From Nemophila menziesii (Eukaryota; Streptophyta; Magnoliopsida; Boraginales; Hydrophyllaceae), in assembly GCA_029959085.1 (NCBI GenBank), contig JARWIR010000010.1, positions 15,025,001 through 15,089,000 of the forward strand: DNA of 64,000 nucleotides. Direction: 5' to 3'. This document shows, one piece after another, positions 22,031-33,400 of this stretch (positions are counted from its first letter, which is position 1; each line of letters opens with the position of its first letter). Below the pieces are notes generated by a model. It was not told the DNA's origin. It saw only the letters and a list, made by a program, of their open reading frames with translations, and made no database searches. Position numbers and translations under genes: made by a program.

Positions 22031-22044
22031 GTCGCTGTGACAGT

Positions 22045-25000
22045 TTACCATATAAAAGAATATGTTTGGAAAATTGGAAATGGATTAACAACAAACGTCT
22101 AGGATGACATGTGGATTAGAAAAGGGCTAAAAATAGAAAAGTCGGAAAGAGTTAGCATCAATAAAGTTGAATATTTATTTAATGATGGTGTCTCCCTATT
22201 TGTGATGAATTAATATTAGTTGGAAACATCATTTTAGGTGTATTTATTAGGATATAGGTCGATTTTCTCATGATTTAGTACACTTTCCTATTTTGTGTCT
22301 TGATTTGATGATTTATTATTTTTAGAGCATATTGGGTTTATTTGTTTGTTAATTATGAAGCTTTAAAAATATATGGTAATTAATTAGATTCCAAGTCAGT
22401 TCTAAGAGATAAGGTAAAGAAGATAAACATGGAAATTGGAGATAAAGGAAAGAAATATGAAAAAGGAAAAGATAAAGTTGCCAAATAAATCTGAATTCCA
22501 GCAGCTTCGAACATAAAAGTCATCATAACTCAAGATTGGCTAGGAATTTGGAAGAATATTTCGAGTCAAAGTTATAGAGCTTTCCGAGACGATCAGTTTC
22601 GACATATGGAACGCGTCAATAAGTATTGAAGGAGTCAAGGCAAAACAAAACAACACCAGAATCTTACCTTTTCTATATTTTAGGGTTACAAATTTGAGTT
22701 GGGTTAGGAGTCCAAGTTACTTGTCTTCCACTCCAAGAAAACATTTTAGGGTTTCCTATACCCTATAAATACACCCTTTAATCAGAAGAAACACATCCTT
22801 GGCGAATCCTTAATCCAAGAGGAAGCTCTCAACAAGAGAAGAGAAGTCTGGAAGGAGCTGAACACCATATCATGTCTTCACAACCCTTCAAATTTGTAAT
22901 TTCTTCTTCTAGTATGAACTAAATTATTTTTAGCTTGAGATTTAGCATATATCTATGAACCCTAGCTCTTGTTTTAAATCAATCTAATTTGGGATATCAT
23001 CGTATTTAATTTTAACTCGTGTTTAATATCTCTGATTTATGTGCTTTGATTTATTGTCTGTTTTCCTTGCGGTGTACAACGTATGTGATTACCTTAACAG
23101 TAGTTAGATGATCGCCTGGAAGGGGTGTTTAACTATTGAAACACCACATAACGTTTAGTATATGTAATTGGTTCTGGAAATACCGGCCTAACTAGATAAT
23201 CACTAAGGTTTAATTTAATCACCAATCACCATTAGTAGGTAAGACTACACTTAGGACCCTGGTGGCGCTAGATTATCTTATTTCGGGTCTCCTCGTGGTT
23301 GAAAGGTCGCCGCCCTAGTTCTCTCTCCGGGGATAGGGAGGAATTTAGAGTCCTGATTATTGAAATTCTACATAATTCGTCCTTACATGTTTAGAATAAA
23401 CAAGGCTAGTGGGGATTACTTGCTAGTTTCTCGAGCTAAACTCTCATACTATCTTATTCTCTTCATATTTAATTTTCTGTCTTTACTTTATTAGGTTAAT
23501 TTTTATATTTACAAAAACCAAACAAAAAATTCTATTGTCTTTTACTTTCTTGCGTATTATTTAATCTAGCTTTTATATTTGCACTTGATAAATTGCATAA
23601 GTTCTTCCTAACTTTCGTAGTCTCTTAGGAACGAATCTTATTTATTAGTAAAACTTGCATACGTCATGTATACTTGCAAAACCGTGCTAGCCTAGGGTGT
23701 TTATTTGCACTTATTTTATCACGCCCTAGTCGACACCAAATGATAACTACTTGGGATAGAATTCATGGATGTTGACGAGATATGTAACGAAAGGAAAAAA
23801 GTGGAGACTAAAAGAATCCCGATTATGGATCTTAATAAACATGATGAAATAATATGGCTTTCTCGAAAGATGGGAAATATAAAACCAAGTCGGGATATCA
23901 TTGTCTAGTGGATAAAGATTTAGTCAAGGAAGCCCAAACTTCTCACATGGGCGAAAAAAATAATGAACCGGGTAATTGGCCGACGATATGGCGGTCTAAT
24001 GTGCCAACAAAAATTAAGAACTTTATTTGGAAGATATGTAATGAATCTATTCCAACAAAGGCTAATTTAAAAAAGAAGAAATGTTCCAATACGACAAAAT
24101 GCGAGTGGTGTGAACAAGATAAGGAGTCGATTGAACACTTTTTTTCTCAAATGCCCTTTTAGCGAAGCAGTCTAGGCAGACTCCTCAATGCAAATAAAAT
24201 TGATAAGAAATGTGATCTGCCAATCAAATTGTGGATTCTCAAAACTATTAAGTCCTATTCCAAGAATGTGTGGAGAAAAAAGCTCATTACAGCAAACATA
24301 TTTTTACATGTGGAATATATGGAAATCCAGAATGGAGGGTTTTTTTTCAACGAAAAAATAGAAAGTTAGCGAAATTATTAACAAGACAAATAAAGTTGTA
24401 AATGAGTTTTTTAGATCTAATTGTAATAATGAGGTTTATAGGGAAGCTAATAGAAATAGAATTGAACATGACAATATCCTACAAGATACCGCAGATACTA
24501 TCTGGCTCAATGATACATCATTTAGAAAGAATCGTGAACCAGTTGGAATCGCTGCTTTTGCAATTAATAAAGATGGAAACGTCATAGCAAAGCAAACAAG
24601 GCAGTGTCAAATTGGTAGTACCAAAGAAGAGGAATGTTGGGTAATTCTTCTTGCTATGAGATCTGCGCGGATCTTAACCAATGGAGTTGTTCTTTCTACT
24701 CCGACAACCTTGACGTTGTTTAAGGTATTAACAGAATCTTGGAAAATAATTGAAAAATATGTCTAATTGTTCTCGAAATATGTAAATAGATTAAGAATTT
24801 TCCTTCATAGAAAATTTACACATTAAAAGAGAATTCAACGAAGTTGCTGACCTTATAGTAAAATGTGTTCGACTTAGAAACGAGTTGGATAAGTAGGAAG
24901 CATCGGACATTATGGAGGCTACTTTATTTCTTACTATGTTGTATAAAAAAGAGGCGTAGAATAATATTGTATTTCCTATTTTCCTTACTAAAAAAAAAAG

Positions 25001-25075
25001 ATTTACTTTCTAGGTTTATATATTGAATAATGTTCCTTAATCACCTGAGGAATATTACAAGGATAATATCGGAGT
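22045..25075 (+). pseudogene. LINE ORF2 remnant (zinc finger and RNase H part), split by a solo LTR
   Basis: Coding similarity to the distal half of plant LINE ORF2 starts with VWKIGNGLTTNV, where a TAG replaces the usual Trp, and DDMWIRKGLK. It continues across the solo LTR (22186-23738) as RIPIMDLNKHDEIIW. After a frameshift comes FSKDGKYKTKSGYHCLVDKD. The zinc-binding RT-associated domain reads PTIWRSNVPTKIKNFIWK and CEWCEQDKESIEHFF. Further broken frames resemble RNase H (about 24490-24870: SFRKNREPVGIAAFAIN, EFNEVADL). Many stops; not functional. Compare the intact LINE at 25150-29256. Confidence 0.8.
22186..23738 (+). mobile_element. Solo LTR (Athila-like) with TSD AATGA
   Basis: It starts TGGTGTCTCCCTATTTGTG and ends GCCCTAGTCGACACCA. 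AATGA is present on both sides (22181-22185 and 23739-23743). No internal sequence remains, as expected after recombination between two LTRs. It is a diverged relative of the LTR at 4026-5559, and it interrupts a LINE remnant. Confidence 0.92.
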
Positions 25076-25149
25076 ATATTCTTTTTTTTTTTTTTTTTTT
25101 TTTTTTTTGGACGGGTACATATATTACAAAAGATCTCGGGACCATAATA

Positions 25150-28100
25150 TTAACCAATGCCTAGCTTCGAGAACCTGTCAGTAAAAACGTCAAGAGACAA
25201 ATATCCGTCAGTTGCCCTGTGCCTGGCTGCTTTTGCTAGATGATCAGCACCTGCGTTAAACCTGCGGGGAATGTGTTTGAAGAAAACTGGGCCCGATTCC
25301 CCAACTAGTTTATGAATATGTCTAATGTAAGGTCGAAGATCCCATCTAGTTGCCGACACTTGCTGAATACCTTGAATCAAGTCAAGGTTATCCGAGAGAA
25401 AAGTTTTCTCTCGTTGTGGCCATTGTTGTCCAATTTCCAATGCCTTAATAACGGCTAGAGCTTCCCCTTCAATGCTGGTATTACAGTTGGCCGTTGTCAT
25501 ATACTTTACCCTTGATCCGTCGTCTTTATTTATTTGCATAATTCCAATCCCCGTGGGGAGATGTGCTTGTGTAAAGGACGCGTCACAAGTAAATGTGAGC
25601 GTTGTGGTACAGTCCAGACTCGTACTCCCAGAGATTGGCGTCATGATATTTTCGAGATTTGAATGTTCCCTGTTGGACCAGTTTGGACCAAAGTATTCCT
25701 GGATTTGAGAATTAGTAAGGTGAATCACTATGTCTGGATCGATATCTGAATTATTATGCCGACTTTTCATTTTTGCTTTCCAAAGATTCCACAGCATCAG
25801 CAAGATGTAGGAAATTACAACCTCCTTTTGCCATCCTCCTTTCGTATATATTTCAACCATTGTTAAAAACCAGTGGCCCACGTCCAGCTCGACGTTGTCC
25901 ACGTGTATCTGTAGAGCCGATCCTGCCCAGATGAGTTTTGACACCCCACAATTGAGCAGTAGATGTTCTGTTGTTTCCCGTTCTGCATTGCACCAGCGAC
26001 AGTTGCTCTGGCTTTCGCATTTCCTTTTTTCTAGGTTTGCACCTGTCGGGATTGCGTTATTACAAACTTTATAAGAAAAGATTCTAACCTTTGTAGGTAC
26101 ATTGGATCCCCAAATAGTTTTCCAAAGAATATCTGCCACCGGTAAACCGGTTGATTGATGCGGTTCCTCGAACACATCATGATCGGTAAGAATTTTGTAT
26201 CCCGTCTTCGTAACATAGTCGCCATTCTTGGCATATGGCCATATGAACTTGTCAGGAGCTTCAGTTGAGAAAAACCTTGTTCGGAGTATGACTGGAATAA
26301 TAGGGCCGGGGAATAGATCACAAATTAATTTTGTATTCCAAGTCGAGAGATCTGCATTCCAGAGTTCATAGAGTTTTTCTAATTGACAACCCTGTGGACG
26401 TTCTAACTTCCACGACGTATCTAACCATTTATCATTCCAAATATTAATCGATTTACCGTTACCTATTTGAAATCTGCCATATTTTTTGAGCATATCTCGG
26501 CCTTCTATTAAGCTAGCCCAAGACCAAGTTCGAGATTGTCTTAATTTGACGTCGAGAAAAGTAGTTTTCGGAAAATAAATACCTTTAAGTAAGCGAGCTG
26601 CTAGCGTGTCAGGATTGTTTAGGATTCGCCACGCTTGTGCTGCAAGTAAGGCCGTATTCATACGCTTAAAGTCCTTGAAGCCCATGCCGCCAAGAAGTTT
26701 GCTGACAGCTAGTTTTTCCCATGCTAGCCAATGTATTCGAGATTTTTCACCTGAATTCCACCAAAAATTCGAAATTGCCGATATTAATTTATTACAAAAA
26801 GTAATTGGAAACGAGAAGATTGACATAGAGTATGTGGGAAGAGCCTGGAGAACTGCTTTAATGAGGACTTCTTTGCCTCCTTCCGACAAAAGGTGTGCTT
26901 TCCATCCCTCTGTTTTACTAAAAAGTCTTTCGGCAATCCATTGTAGTGCTTCAACCTTTGACTGCTTATGACACAATGGTATCCCTAGGTATTTTCCAAG
27001 ATTTTCCTTTTCCTGTATGTGTAACCTGGTTGTGACTTGTTGACGTATGGCTTCCGGAGTGTCTCTACTAAAATAAATGGAAGATTTGTTGTAATTTATT
27101 CGTTGTCCAGAGGCCGTGCAGTACTTTGTTATACAGTCTTCGAAATGTTCAACCTCATTGCCATCTAGAGTTAGAAAGAAAAGCGAATCATCTGCAAATA
27201 ACAAGTGAGAAATAACTGGACAATTTCGTGTTATTTGTATACCCTTGAGATCATTTCGGCTAATCTTTGTGTCAATTAAGCTGATAAGCGACTCGGTCAT
27301 TAAGGAGAAAAGGAATGGGGATAGGGGGTCACCTTGTCTTAATCCCCGTTGTGGTTTGAATTTCTGTAATCTTTCACCATTAAAAGTTAATTGAAAAGTA
27401 ACTGAAGATAAGCAATTCGAGATCCATGTGATCCATTTTTCATGAAAACCTAGTTTCTGGAGAACTAGAAGTAAGAAATCCCAGCGTACCTGATCATATG
27501 CCTTAGCCATGTCCAGTTTGATCGCCGCCATTGGTTTTGCGTTCTTTCGTTTCTTTTTCATGTAAAAAGAAACTTCTTGTGCCACCAGTATATTGTCTTG
27601 AATGGCTCGGCCTTTGATGAAGGCTGCTTGGGTCGGAGATACAATGACTTCCATGAATTCCTGTAATCTGTTAGCTAATATTTTCGATATAATCTTATAA
27701 CCAAAGTTAACACAAGATATGGGCCTGTAGTCTCCAATTTGTTCCTGAATGTCCCCTTTGGGTATCAAGGTTATAAGAGTTTCATTTAAGGTGTCGAGAG
27801 AGATATTATTATTAAAGAAATCCTGGACCATGAGAAGCACATCGTACTGAATGATGTGCCAATATTCCTGATAGAACTTACCATTTAGACCATCTGGTCC
27901 CGGCGCCTTGCTTGGAGACATGTCAAAGACCGCTTTCTTTGTTTCCTCCATTGTCGGTTGTCTAAGAAGTTTCTCATTCATTTCTCGTGTGACTTTTCTC
28001 GAGATTCCTTCCAATGCTTCATTCATCCGGTCTTGGTTACATTCTTTAAACAGGTTCGCATAGTAGTGCTGAAATCCATTCCGAACCTCCGAAACCTCAT

Positions 28101-29256
28101 TAATCCAAATCCCTTGTTGATTTTTAATCCGAAGTATCCGATTCAAATTCCGCCGATTAACGGTTGACAGAAAAAAGAATTTCGTATTTTTGTCTCCATA
28201 TTTGAGCCAGCTTTTCCGTGCTCGATCGTACCAGTATTGTTCTTCTGCTTCGTATGCCTTTTTGATTTCTTGTTTAATGATTGCTTGGTCTTCTAAAACT
28301 TGTCTTGTCACGGGTTGCGTGTCCAGATGGAGTAATTTCTCCGTCAAACTTTTAATTTTTAGAGCGTTGTTGTGGAAAGTACGTTTACTCCAGATAGTTA
28401 GTGAATTAATTGTGTTGTCTCTTTTGTCGAGAAATATTGGCAAAGATGCCTCGATGCCAGGATCTCCCCAAGCTTGTGTGATCACCTCTTTGCATTGTTC
28501 GTGTTCAGCCCACATGGATTCAAATTTGAACCATTTTTTCCCTTGAAATCGAAACCGATCATTATGTAGAAGAAGAGGACAGTGGTCTGACCCGATTGCT
28601 GGTGGGACCGTTACTTGAGCACCTGGAAACCTGGTCAACCAATCATTAGAGGCAAAAGCCCGATCAAGTTTGACCTTGACGGGTTTATCAATACTACGAT
28701 TATTCCACGTAAAATAACTACCTCGAGACGGAATTTCAATTAACCCATTATTCGATATAAAGATATTAAACTCATGAATGTGATTATAATTAGGCGGAGT
28801 TTTACTAAATTTCTCAGACGAACTTAAAATATCGTTAAAATCCCCGATTAAAACCCAAGGTTTATTGACATTATTATTCCAGATAGAGATATCTTCCCAA
28901 AGTTTTAGGCGTTGGTCAAAATCGTTCGGAGCATGAATACACACTAAATAGTAGGAAAAAGATTGATCACTAATATGCATGATTACATAATGCTGATTAG
29001 ACATAATAATATCAAGCTTAATATCCGCATGCCAGATAACCAAAATACCGCCGGAATGATAAGCATTACCGACGGGGTCTCTAATAAAATTATTAGCGTA
29101 GTTAAAGTTTTGCAAAACATCGGGAGCATCCTTAGCGCGTAGCATGGTTTCAAAAAGACACGCGACTCTCGGCTTAAACCTATTTATTACGGACTTAAGA
29201 CTAGACATCGTCAGGGGAGCCCGTATACCCTGACAGTTCCACACTAGCGTATTCAC
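25150..29256 (-). CDS. LINE ORF2: endonuclease, reverse transcriptase, RNase H
   Basis: This 1368-codon frame encodes the enzyme that nicks target DNA and copies LINE RNA. Domains in order: apurinic-type endonuclease (about 1-230: WNCQGIRAP, FETML, LIGDFNDIL, GSDHCPLLL); reverse transcriptase (about 480-760: PISCVNFGYKIISKILANRL, KLDMAKAYDQVRWDF, RGLRQGDPLSPFLF, LLFADDSLFFL); a zinc-binding domain (about 1030-1120: SNVPTKVRIFSYKV, CRWCNAERETTEHLL); and RNase H (about 1220-1350: FTCDASF, EGEALAV, LSDNLDL, NAGADHLAKAA). All catalytic acids seem to be present. The initiator position is GTG (29254-29256), overlapping the ORF1 stop. An ATG there would give the usual overlapping ATGA arrangement. 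The first in-frame ATG is 16 codons downstream (TMSSLK). Confidence 0.88.
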   Translation of the reverse strand: MNTLVWNCQGIRAPLTMSSLKSVINRFKPRVACLFETMLRAKDAPDVLQNFNYANNFIRDPVGNAYHSGGILVIWHADIKLDIIMSNQHYVIMHISDQSFSYYLVCIHAPNDFDQRLKLWEDISIWNNNVNKPWVLIGDFNDILSSSEKFSKTPPNYNHIHEFNIFISNNGLIEIPSRGSYFTWNNRSIDKPVKVKLDRAFASNDWLTRFPGAQVTVPPAIGSDHCPLLLHNDRFRFQGKKWFKFESMWAEHEQCKEVITQAWGDPGIEASLPIFLDKRDNTINSLTIWSKRTFHNNALKIKSLTEKLLHLDTQPVTRQVLEDQAIIKQEIKKAYEAEEQYWYDRARKSWLKYGDKNTKFFFLSTVNRRNLNRILRIKNQQGIWINEVSEVRNGFQHYYANLFKECNQDRMNEALEGISRKVTREMNEKLLRQPTMEETKKAVFDMSPSKAPGPDGLNGKFYQEYWHIIQYDVLLMVQDFFNNNISLDTLNETLITLIPKGDIQEQIGDYRPISCVNFGYKIISKILANRLQEFMEVIVSPTQAAFIKGRAIQDNILVAQEVSFYMKKKRKNAKPMAAIKLDMAKAYDQVRWDFLLLVLQKLGFHEKWITWISNCLSSVTFQLTFNGERLQKFKPQRGLRQGDPLSPFLFSLMTESLISLIDTKISRNDLKGIQITRNCPVISHLLFADDSLFFLTLDGNEVEHFEDCITKYCTASGQRINYNKSSIYFSRDTPEAIRQQVTTRLHIQEKENLGKYLGIPLCHKQSKVEALQWIAERLFSKTEGWKAHLLSEGGKEVLIKAVLQALPTYSMSIFSFPITFCNKLISAISNFWWNSGEKSRIHWLAWEKLAVSKLLGGMGFKDFKRMNTALLAAQAWRILNNPDTLAARLLKGIYFPKTTFLDVKLRQSRTWSWASLIEGRDMLKKYGRFQIGNGKSINIWNDKWLDTSWKLERPQGCQLEKLYELWNADLSTWNTKLICDLFPGPIIPVILRTRFFSTEAPDKFIWPYAKNGDYVTKTGYKILTDHDVFEEPHQSTGLPVADILWKTIWGSNVPTKVRIFSYKVCNNAIPTGANLEKRKCESQSNCRWCNAERETTEHLLLNCGVSKLIWAGSALQIHVDNVELDVGHWFLTMVEIYTKGGWQKEVVISYILLMLWNLWKAKMKSRHNNSDIDPDIVIHLTNSQIQEYFGPNWSNREHSNLENIMTPISGSTSLDCTTTLTFTCDASFTQAHLPTGIGIMQINKDDGSRVKYMTTANCNTSIEGEALAVIKALEIGQQWPQREKTFLSDNLDLIQGIQQVSATRWDLRPYIRHIHKLVGESGPVFFKHIPRRFNAGADHLAKAARHRATDGYLSLDVFTDRFSKLGIG

Positions 29257-29846
29257 TTAATATCCTCGGACGTCTTGGGGACAGTCCGGATATCCCTTTT
29301 ACTAACCCAATTATTCCCCCATTTATTAAGTTCTTTTTTGTGTAATAGTCTAAATACCATCCCAAGGTTAACCCAAGCTGGCCCATCCCTCTCCAAATAG
29401 TCCGTAATTAAATGGCCCAGATCAAAGAACAAAATTTGCAGGCCCAAATACCCCCCATTAACATTCGTAGTATTATTTTTATTGTCATTAGAATTTTTTC
29501 CCCCATTATCTCCAGTCCAGATCCAACCGTCATCATCCATCCTTTTCCTCCTAACAGTAAGTCCTCTATTATATTTAATAATCGCCATGGTTTCCATTAT
29601 ATCTAACCTTACTATCCTCCATAAGCCACACGCCCCATTTTTAATAGTCTCCATTCTTTCCTTTTTTTTGTTTTTGTTATAATTATCAAAGCAATACCCT
29701 ATCTTACACTTTTTGAAAAGATGTCTTTGTTTCATTAACCTCACAACGTGTCCCACAATAACGTCATTGATGAAGATACATTTTCGACACCTTTCTTTTT
29801 CTTTCTTTTTCTTTTTGGTCAATTTGACAACTCTCTCGACTCTCAT
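29257..29846 (-). pseudogene. C-terminal remnant of LINE ORF1, frameshifted
   Basis: An open frame of 197 codons runs to 29253. Near 29600 a different frame gives WGVWLMEDSKVRYNG, which resembles the conserved YGPW-type motif of plant LINE ORF1, so the region looks like a frameshifted ORF1 end. No CCHC knuckle survives. The Asn/Lys-rich remainder is not recognisable. Confidence 0.5.
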
Positions 29847-29870
29847 CCAGCAAAATTTACTTTGATGACC

Positions 29871-30397
29871 GATATTTCAGGATCATGAAGCTATTTTTTT
29901 CTTTTCATTTTTGTTCGGTTGATAGATATAATTGCGATGGAGTCAAGCAGTTTTCAAGAACATTTTTAACAGGTCGACAAAGAGTAATTATAATTTTCTG
30001 TTGTCAATATATGTAATACAAACTGTCAAAATGTAATCACGTCTATCAACTTAATTCCGAGACGTTTCTTTGGGAAGGTCTTTACTTGAAAAAAATTCTA
30101 GAAATTGTTGGTTAACGGTCACTCCTCAAGAATCTATGTGCTTAAATTAATCGTTATTTAGTCTAAATTTATATTTATGTCATAACTAAATTTCTGAAAC
30201 AATTTAAGCTTTTAGGCCATATGCAAAACAAAAGATATTAATACTTAATATTAAAAGTTAAATAGTTTAAATAAAAATATTAAAAAATTGTTAGAAAGGA
30301 ATGTTTGACAAAAAGTAGAAGTCAGAATATTGTTTTTATAAATTCTAATCCATAAATATAACACCAATAATGATGAGTTTTTTTTGGGACGAGAAGG
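29871..30397. other. AT-rich DNA between two LINEs, no gene seen
   Basis: No open frame with recognisable similarity and no clear repeat ends were found. It ends with the first copy of the 18-bp duplication that flanks the next LINE. Confidence 0.55.
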
Positions 30398-30415
30398 ATG
30401 GTGAGTTAAAGCACA

Positions 30416-33400
30416 CTCGGGCGATCGAAACACAAAATTCTATCAGTTAGCTGTTACCACAAAAAAGAAATTTGCGCGTTGCACAAGGCTACTAAACGAC
30501 TCTGACATTCGGGTTGAAGATGAGAATGGGTTAAAAGAATTAGTTCGAGACTATTTTAAAAATCTCTATGAGACGCCTAATGATAATATAGTAGAATATA
30601 CTTTTCTGCAAGTGGGCAGGATAGAGATGGATATATTTAACGGAAATAGAGAAGCCCTTTTCTGATGAGGAAATCAAGGAAGTCGTTTTCAATATGACCC
30701 TTCGAAAGCTCCGGGTTCAGATGGAATGTCAGCTGCGTTCTATCAGAAATGCTGGACTACAGTCGGCCCCTCGGTTTGCAAAATGATGCGAGAAGTTGTA
30801 AGTACAGGTAAGTTACCCCCGGGTCTGAATGACACACTCATACATCTTATCCCGAAAGTGTCAGACCCGAATCAGGTACGTCTTTTTCGCCCAATTAGTC
30901 TTATCAATTCTTTAGTTAAATTTAGGGGAGAGCATGGGTCGGTTTTACCCGGTTTTGAGGTTAGGGTAAACCGAGGGTAATATATTTCGGTTTAAGAAAT
31001 TGCTTGGGTAACCCGAGGGTAGGGTAAAAAAAAGTTTACCCTCGGGTTAATCCGGGTTACCTTCGGTTTACCCAAGTTAGTCAACATTAATCAAACCTTT
31101 TTTTAATGCATGAGAAAGTTTAAAAAAATGACAAACTCTGAAAAAACCGATATTATTATACCTCTAAAGATCAAAGTTATTATTTTGACATTACAAACTA
31201 AGAAGTCGTGAATCAAACACTTCAAAATAAGTTATGCATGTTTGGAATATCCAAGAAACCAAAGGAAAAGATTTCTCTAATATGTATGTTTTGTATTTTT
31301 TTTATATTACTCGGTTTTTCGGTTTGGGTAAATCCAACCCAATAGCTTGGATAATATATAGGTAAAATATATGGACCCAAAAAATCACAAGGTAACCCGA
31401 TGGGTAACGTTGACCTTGGTAAAATTAACATATATTTTGCGTCGGTTTGGTTAAAATTAACTCGGTTTTTCGGTTTCGTTAAAATTATGCTCTGCCCTAG
31501 TTAAATTTGTTATGAAGGCCATGGTCATCCGACTAAGGCCAATACTTTCTAACATTGTGGGTCCATGCCAAAGTAGTTTCTTACCAGGTCGCTCCACAAT
31601 TGACAACATTGTTTTAATAAGAGAGGTAGATCATAAGATGAGGCATATGCAAGGACAAACTGGGATAATGGCGGTTAAAATTGATCTCGCTAAGGCTTAT
31701 GACAGAATCAAATGGAGCTTTATCAAAGATACGATTGAAAACTTCGGTCTACCGGAGAAATGGGTTGCGCTTATCATGTCTAGTATGGAGGAGAACGAGA
31801 TGAGGGTGCTTTGGAATGGGGAACCACTCCCGCCATTTAAACCCCTCAGGGGTATCCGTCAAGGGGACCCTTTAGCCCCCTACATCTTCATATTATGCAT
31901 GGAAATATTGTCACTCCTTATTCAGAAACTTTGTGCGTTAGGAACATGGAAGGAGATCAAAATAGGCCGCCAAGGGCCTAGGTTATCCCATTTATTTTTC
32001 GCTGATGATCTAATCCTTTTTGGTGAAGCTTCATTATTGCAGGTTCCGGTGATACAGGAGACGATGAACTTATTTTGCGAAGAATCCGGGCAGAGTATAA
32101 ATGCCGATAAATCACTTCTTTATTTCTCGAAAAATGTCCCGGAACTTTTACAGAAAGAAATAATAGCTTCAAGTGGTTTTTGTCATAGTTCCTCTCTTGG
32201 TAATTATCTTGGGACACCCATTCTCTCAGGAAGGCTACCAAAGGGATTTTATAAGGGCATAATTGAAAGAATGTGGAAGAAATTAGCTATGTGGAAAGCT
32301 AAGTCACTTTCTTTCGCCGGACGTATCACGCTAGCTCAATCAGTACTTAATGCGATTCCGGTGTACCAAATGCAACTCATGAAGCTTCCCAAATATGTGT
32401 GTAAGGATATTGATAGAGTTACTAGAGACTTTATTTGGGGATCTGCAGCGCTTGAGAGAAATCTTCACTGGGTTGCGTGGGAACAAGTCTGAAAAGCAAA
32501 AAGTAATGGTGGTCTAGGCATTCGTAGCGCGGAAAAATATAATCTGGCGTTGCTTGCCAAGCTTGGATGGAAAATTATTAAACAAGATCGGAAGGTTATA
32601 TGGACGGAAATTCTCACGAATAAATACTTCAGGAATGGCCTCTTAAATAGGGAATAAAAATCAAGCGACTCTAGCATTTGCAAAGCAATCATTGCGGGGG
32701 CTGAAATTCTCCGTGGCGGTATTGGGGTAAGTGGTGTTGAATCTGGCGCCTCTTGGACCTTAGAAAATTCGGGTAACTTCACGGTTAAATCCGCGTATAA
32801 AAGCATGGAGGTGAGAAGTATCAATTCCTCATTTAAATGGGACCTCGTCTGGAGTCTGAAATGCTCTCAGAAAGCCCGGATTTCCCTTTGGAGAGTTGCT
32901 CTTGATAGACTACCCACCGCGGAAAACCTGTGTAAGAGGAATGTTATTGAATCTAAGCGTTGCAAGCTATGTGGGGCGAGAGTAGAGAACCTGCTTCATG
33001 TCCTGGTAAGCTATAAAATAGCCTCTGTCTTTTGGGCTTCACTTGGTTTGGGACTTGTTTCAGGTTGGCGAACAGGGACTGTTGCAGCAAGGCGCGCTAG
33101 AAACTGCTCGGGATTAAACTCGGAGCTGCTGGACGTGAATGGAACTGGAGAGAAGGTGCCGATATGGAACTGGAGAGCAGGTGCCGATATAAAGGGAAGC
33201 AACTGATCGAGAGGAGCTCCTGAGTCTGAACCTGGTGGCGCATCCGTCCGTGATAACTGCTGCAGAAACTCGAAGAACCACAGTTACTGCAGATTCTGCA
33301 TAAATGAGCCCGAACATAGGAACTCGAACAATCATAAAGACCTGGCTTGAGGGTCATCTATTATCCAAAATTTGTGTGGCGGGATTTGAATGGCGCTATA

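Larger units (their letters stand above)
17309..22044 (-). mobile_element. Athila-like element, 3' half only, minus strand
   Basis: On the minus strand this holds the env-position ORF, its 3' UTR, a polypurine tract (18833-18848) and the 3' LTR (about 17309-18832). The gag-pol half and 5' LTR are missing: at about 22045 the sequence changes to LINE coding sequence. The structure matches the plus-strand copy at 60570-64000, and both belong to the same LTR subfamily, since the LTR starts are near identical. Confidence 0.85.
25083..29870 (-). mobile_element. L1-type LINE, 5'-truncated, with intact ORF2
   Basis: A run of 26 T at 25083-25108 is the poly(A) tail on the minus strand, followed by a 40-bp 3' UTR and the complete ORF2. 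Upstream of ORF2 only the end of ORF1 remains. The 5' boundary near 29870 is approximate, since no target-site duplication could be matched. The open ORF2 suggests a fairly young insertion. Confidence 0.85.

Noticed and set aside
24402..24587. 61-codon frame as an independent gene
   Set aside because: It is an alternate frame of the LINE remnant between the zinc finger and RNase H parts.
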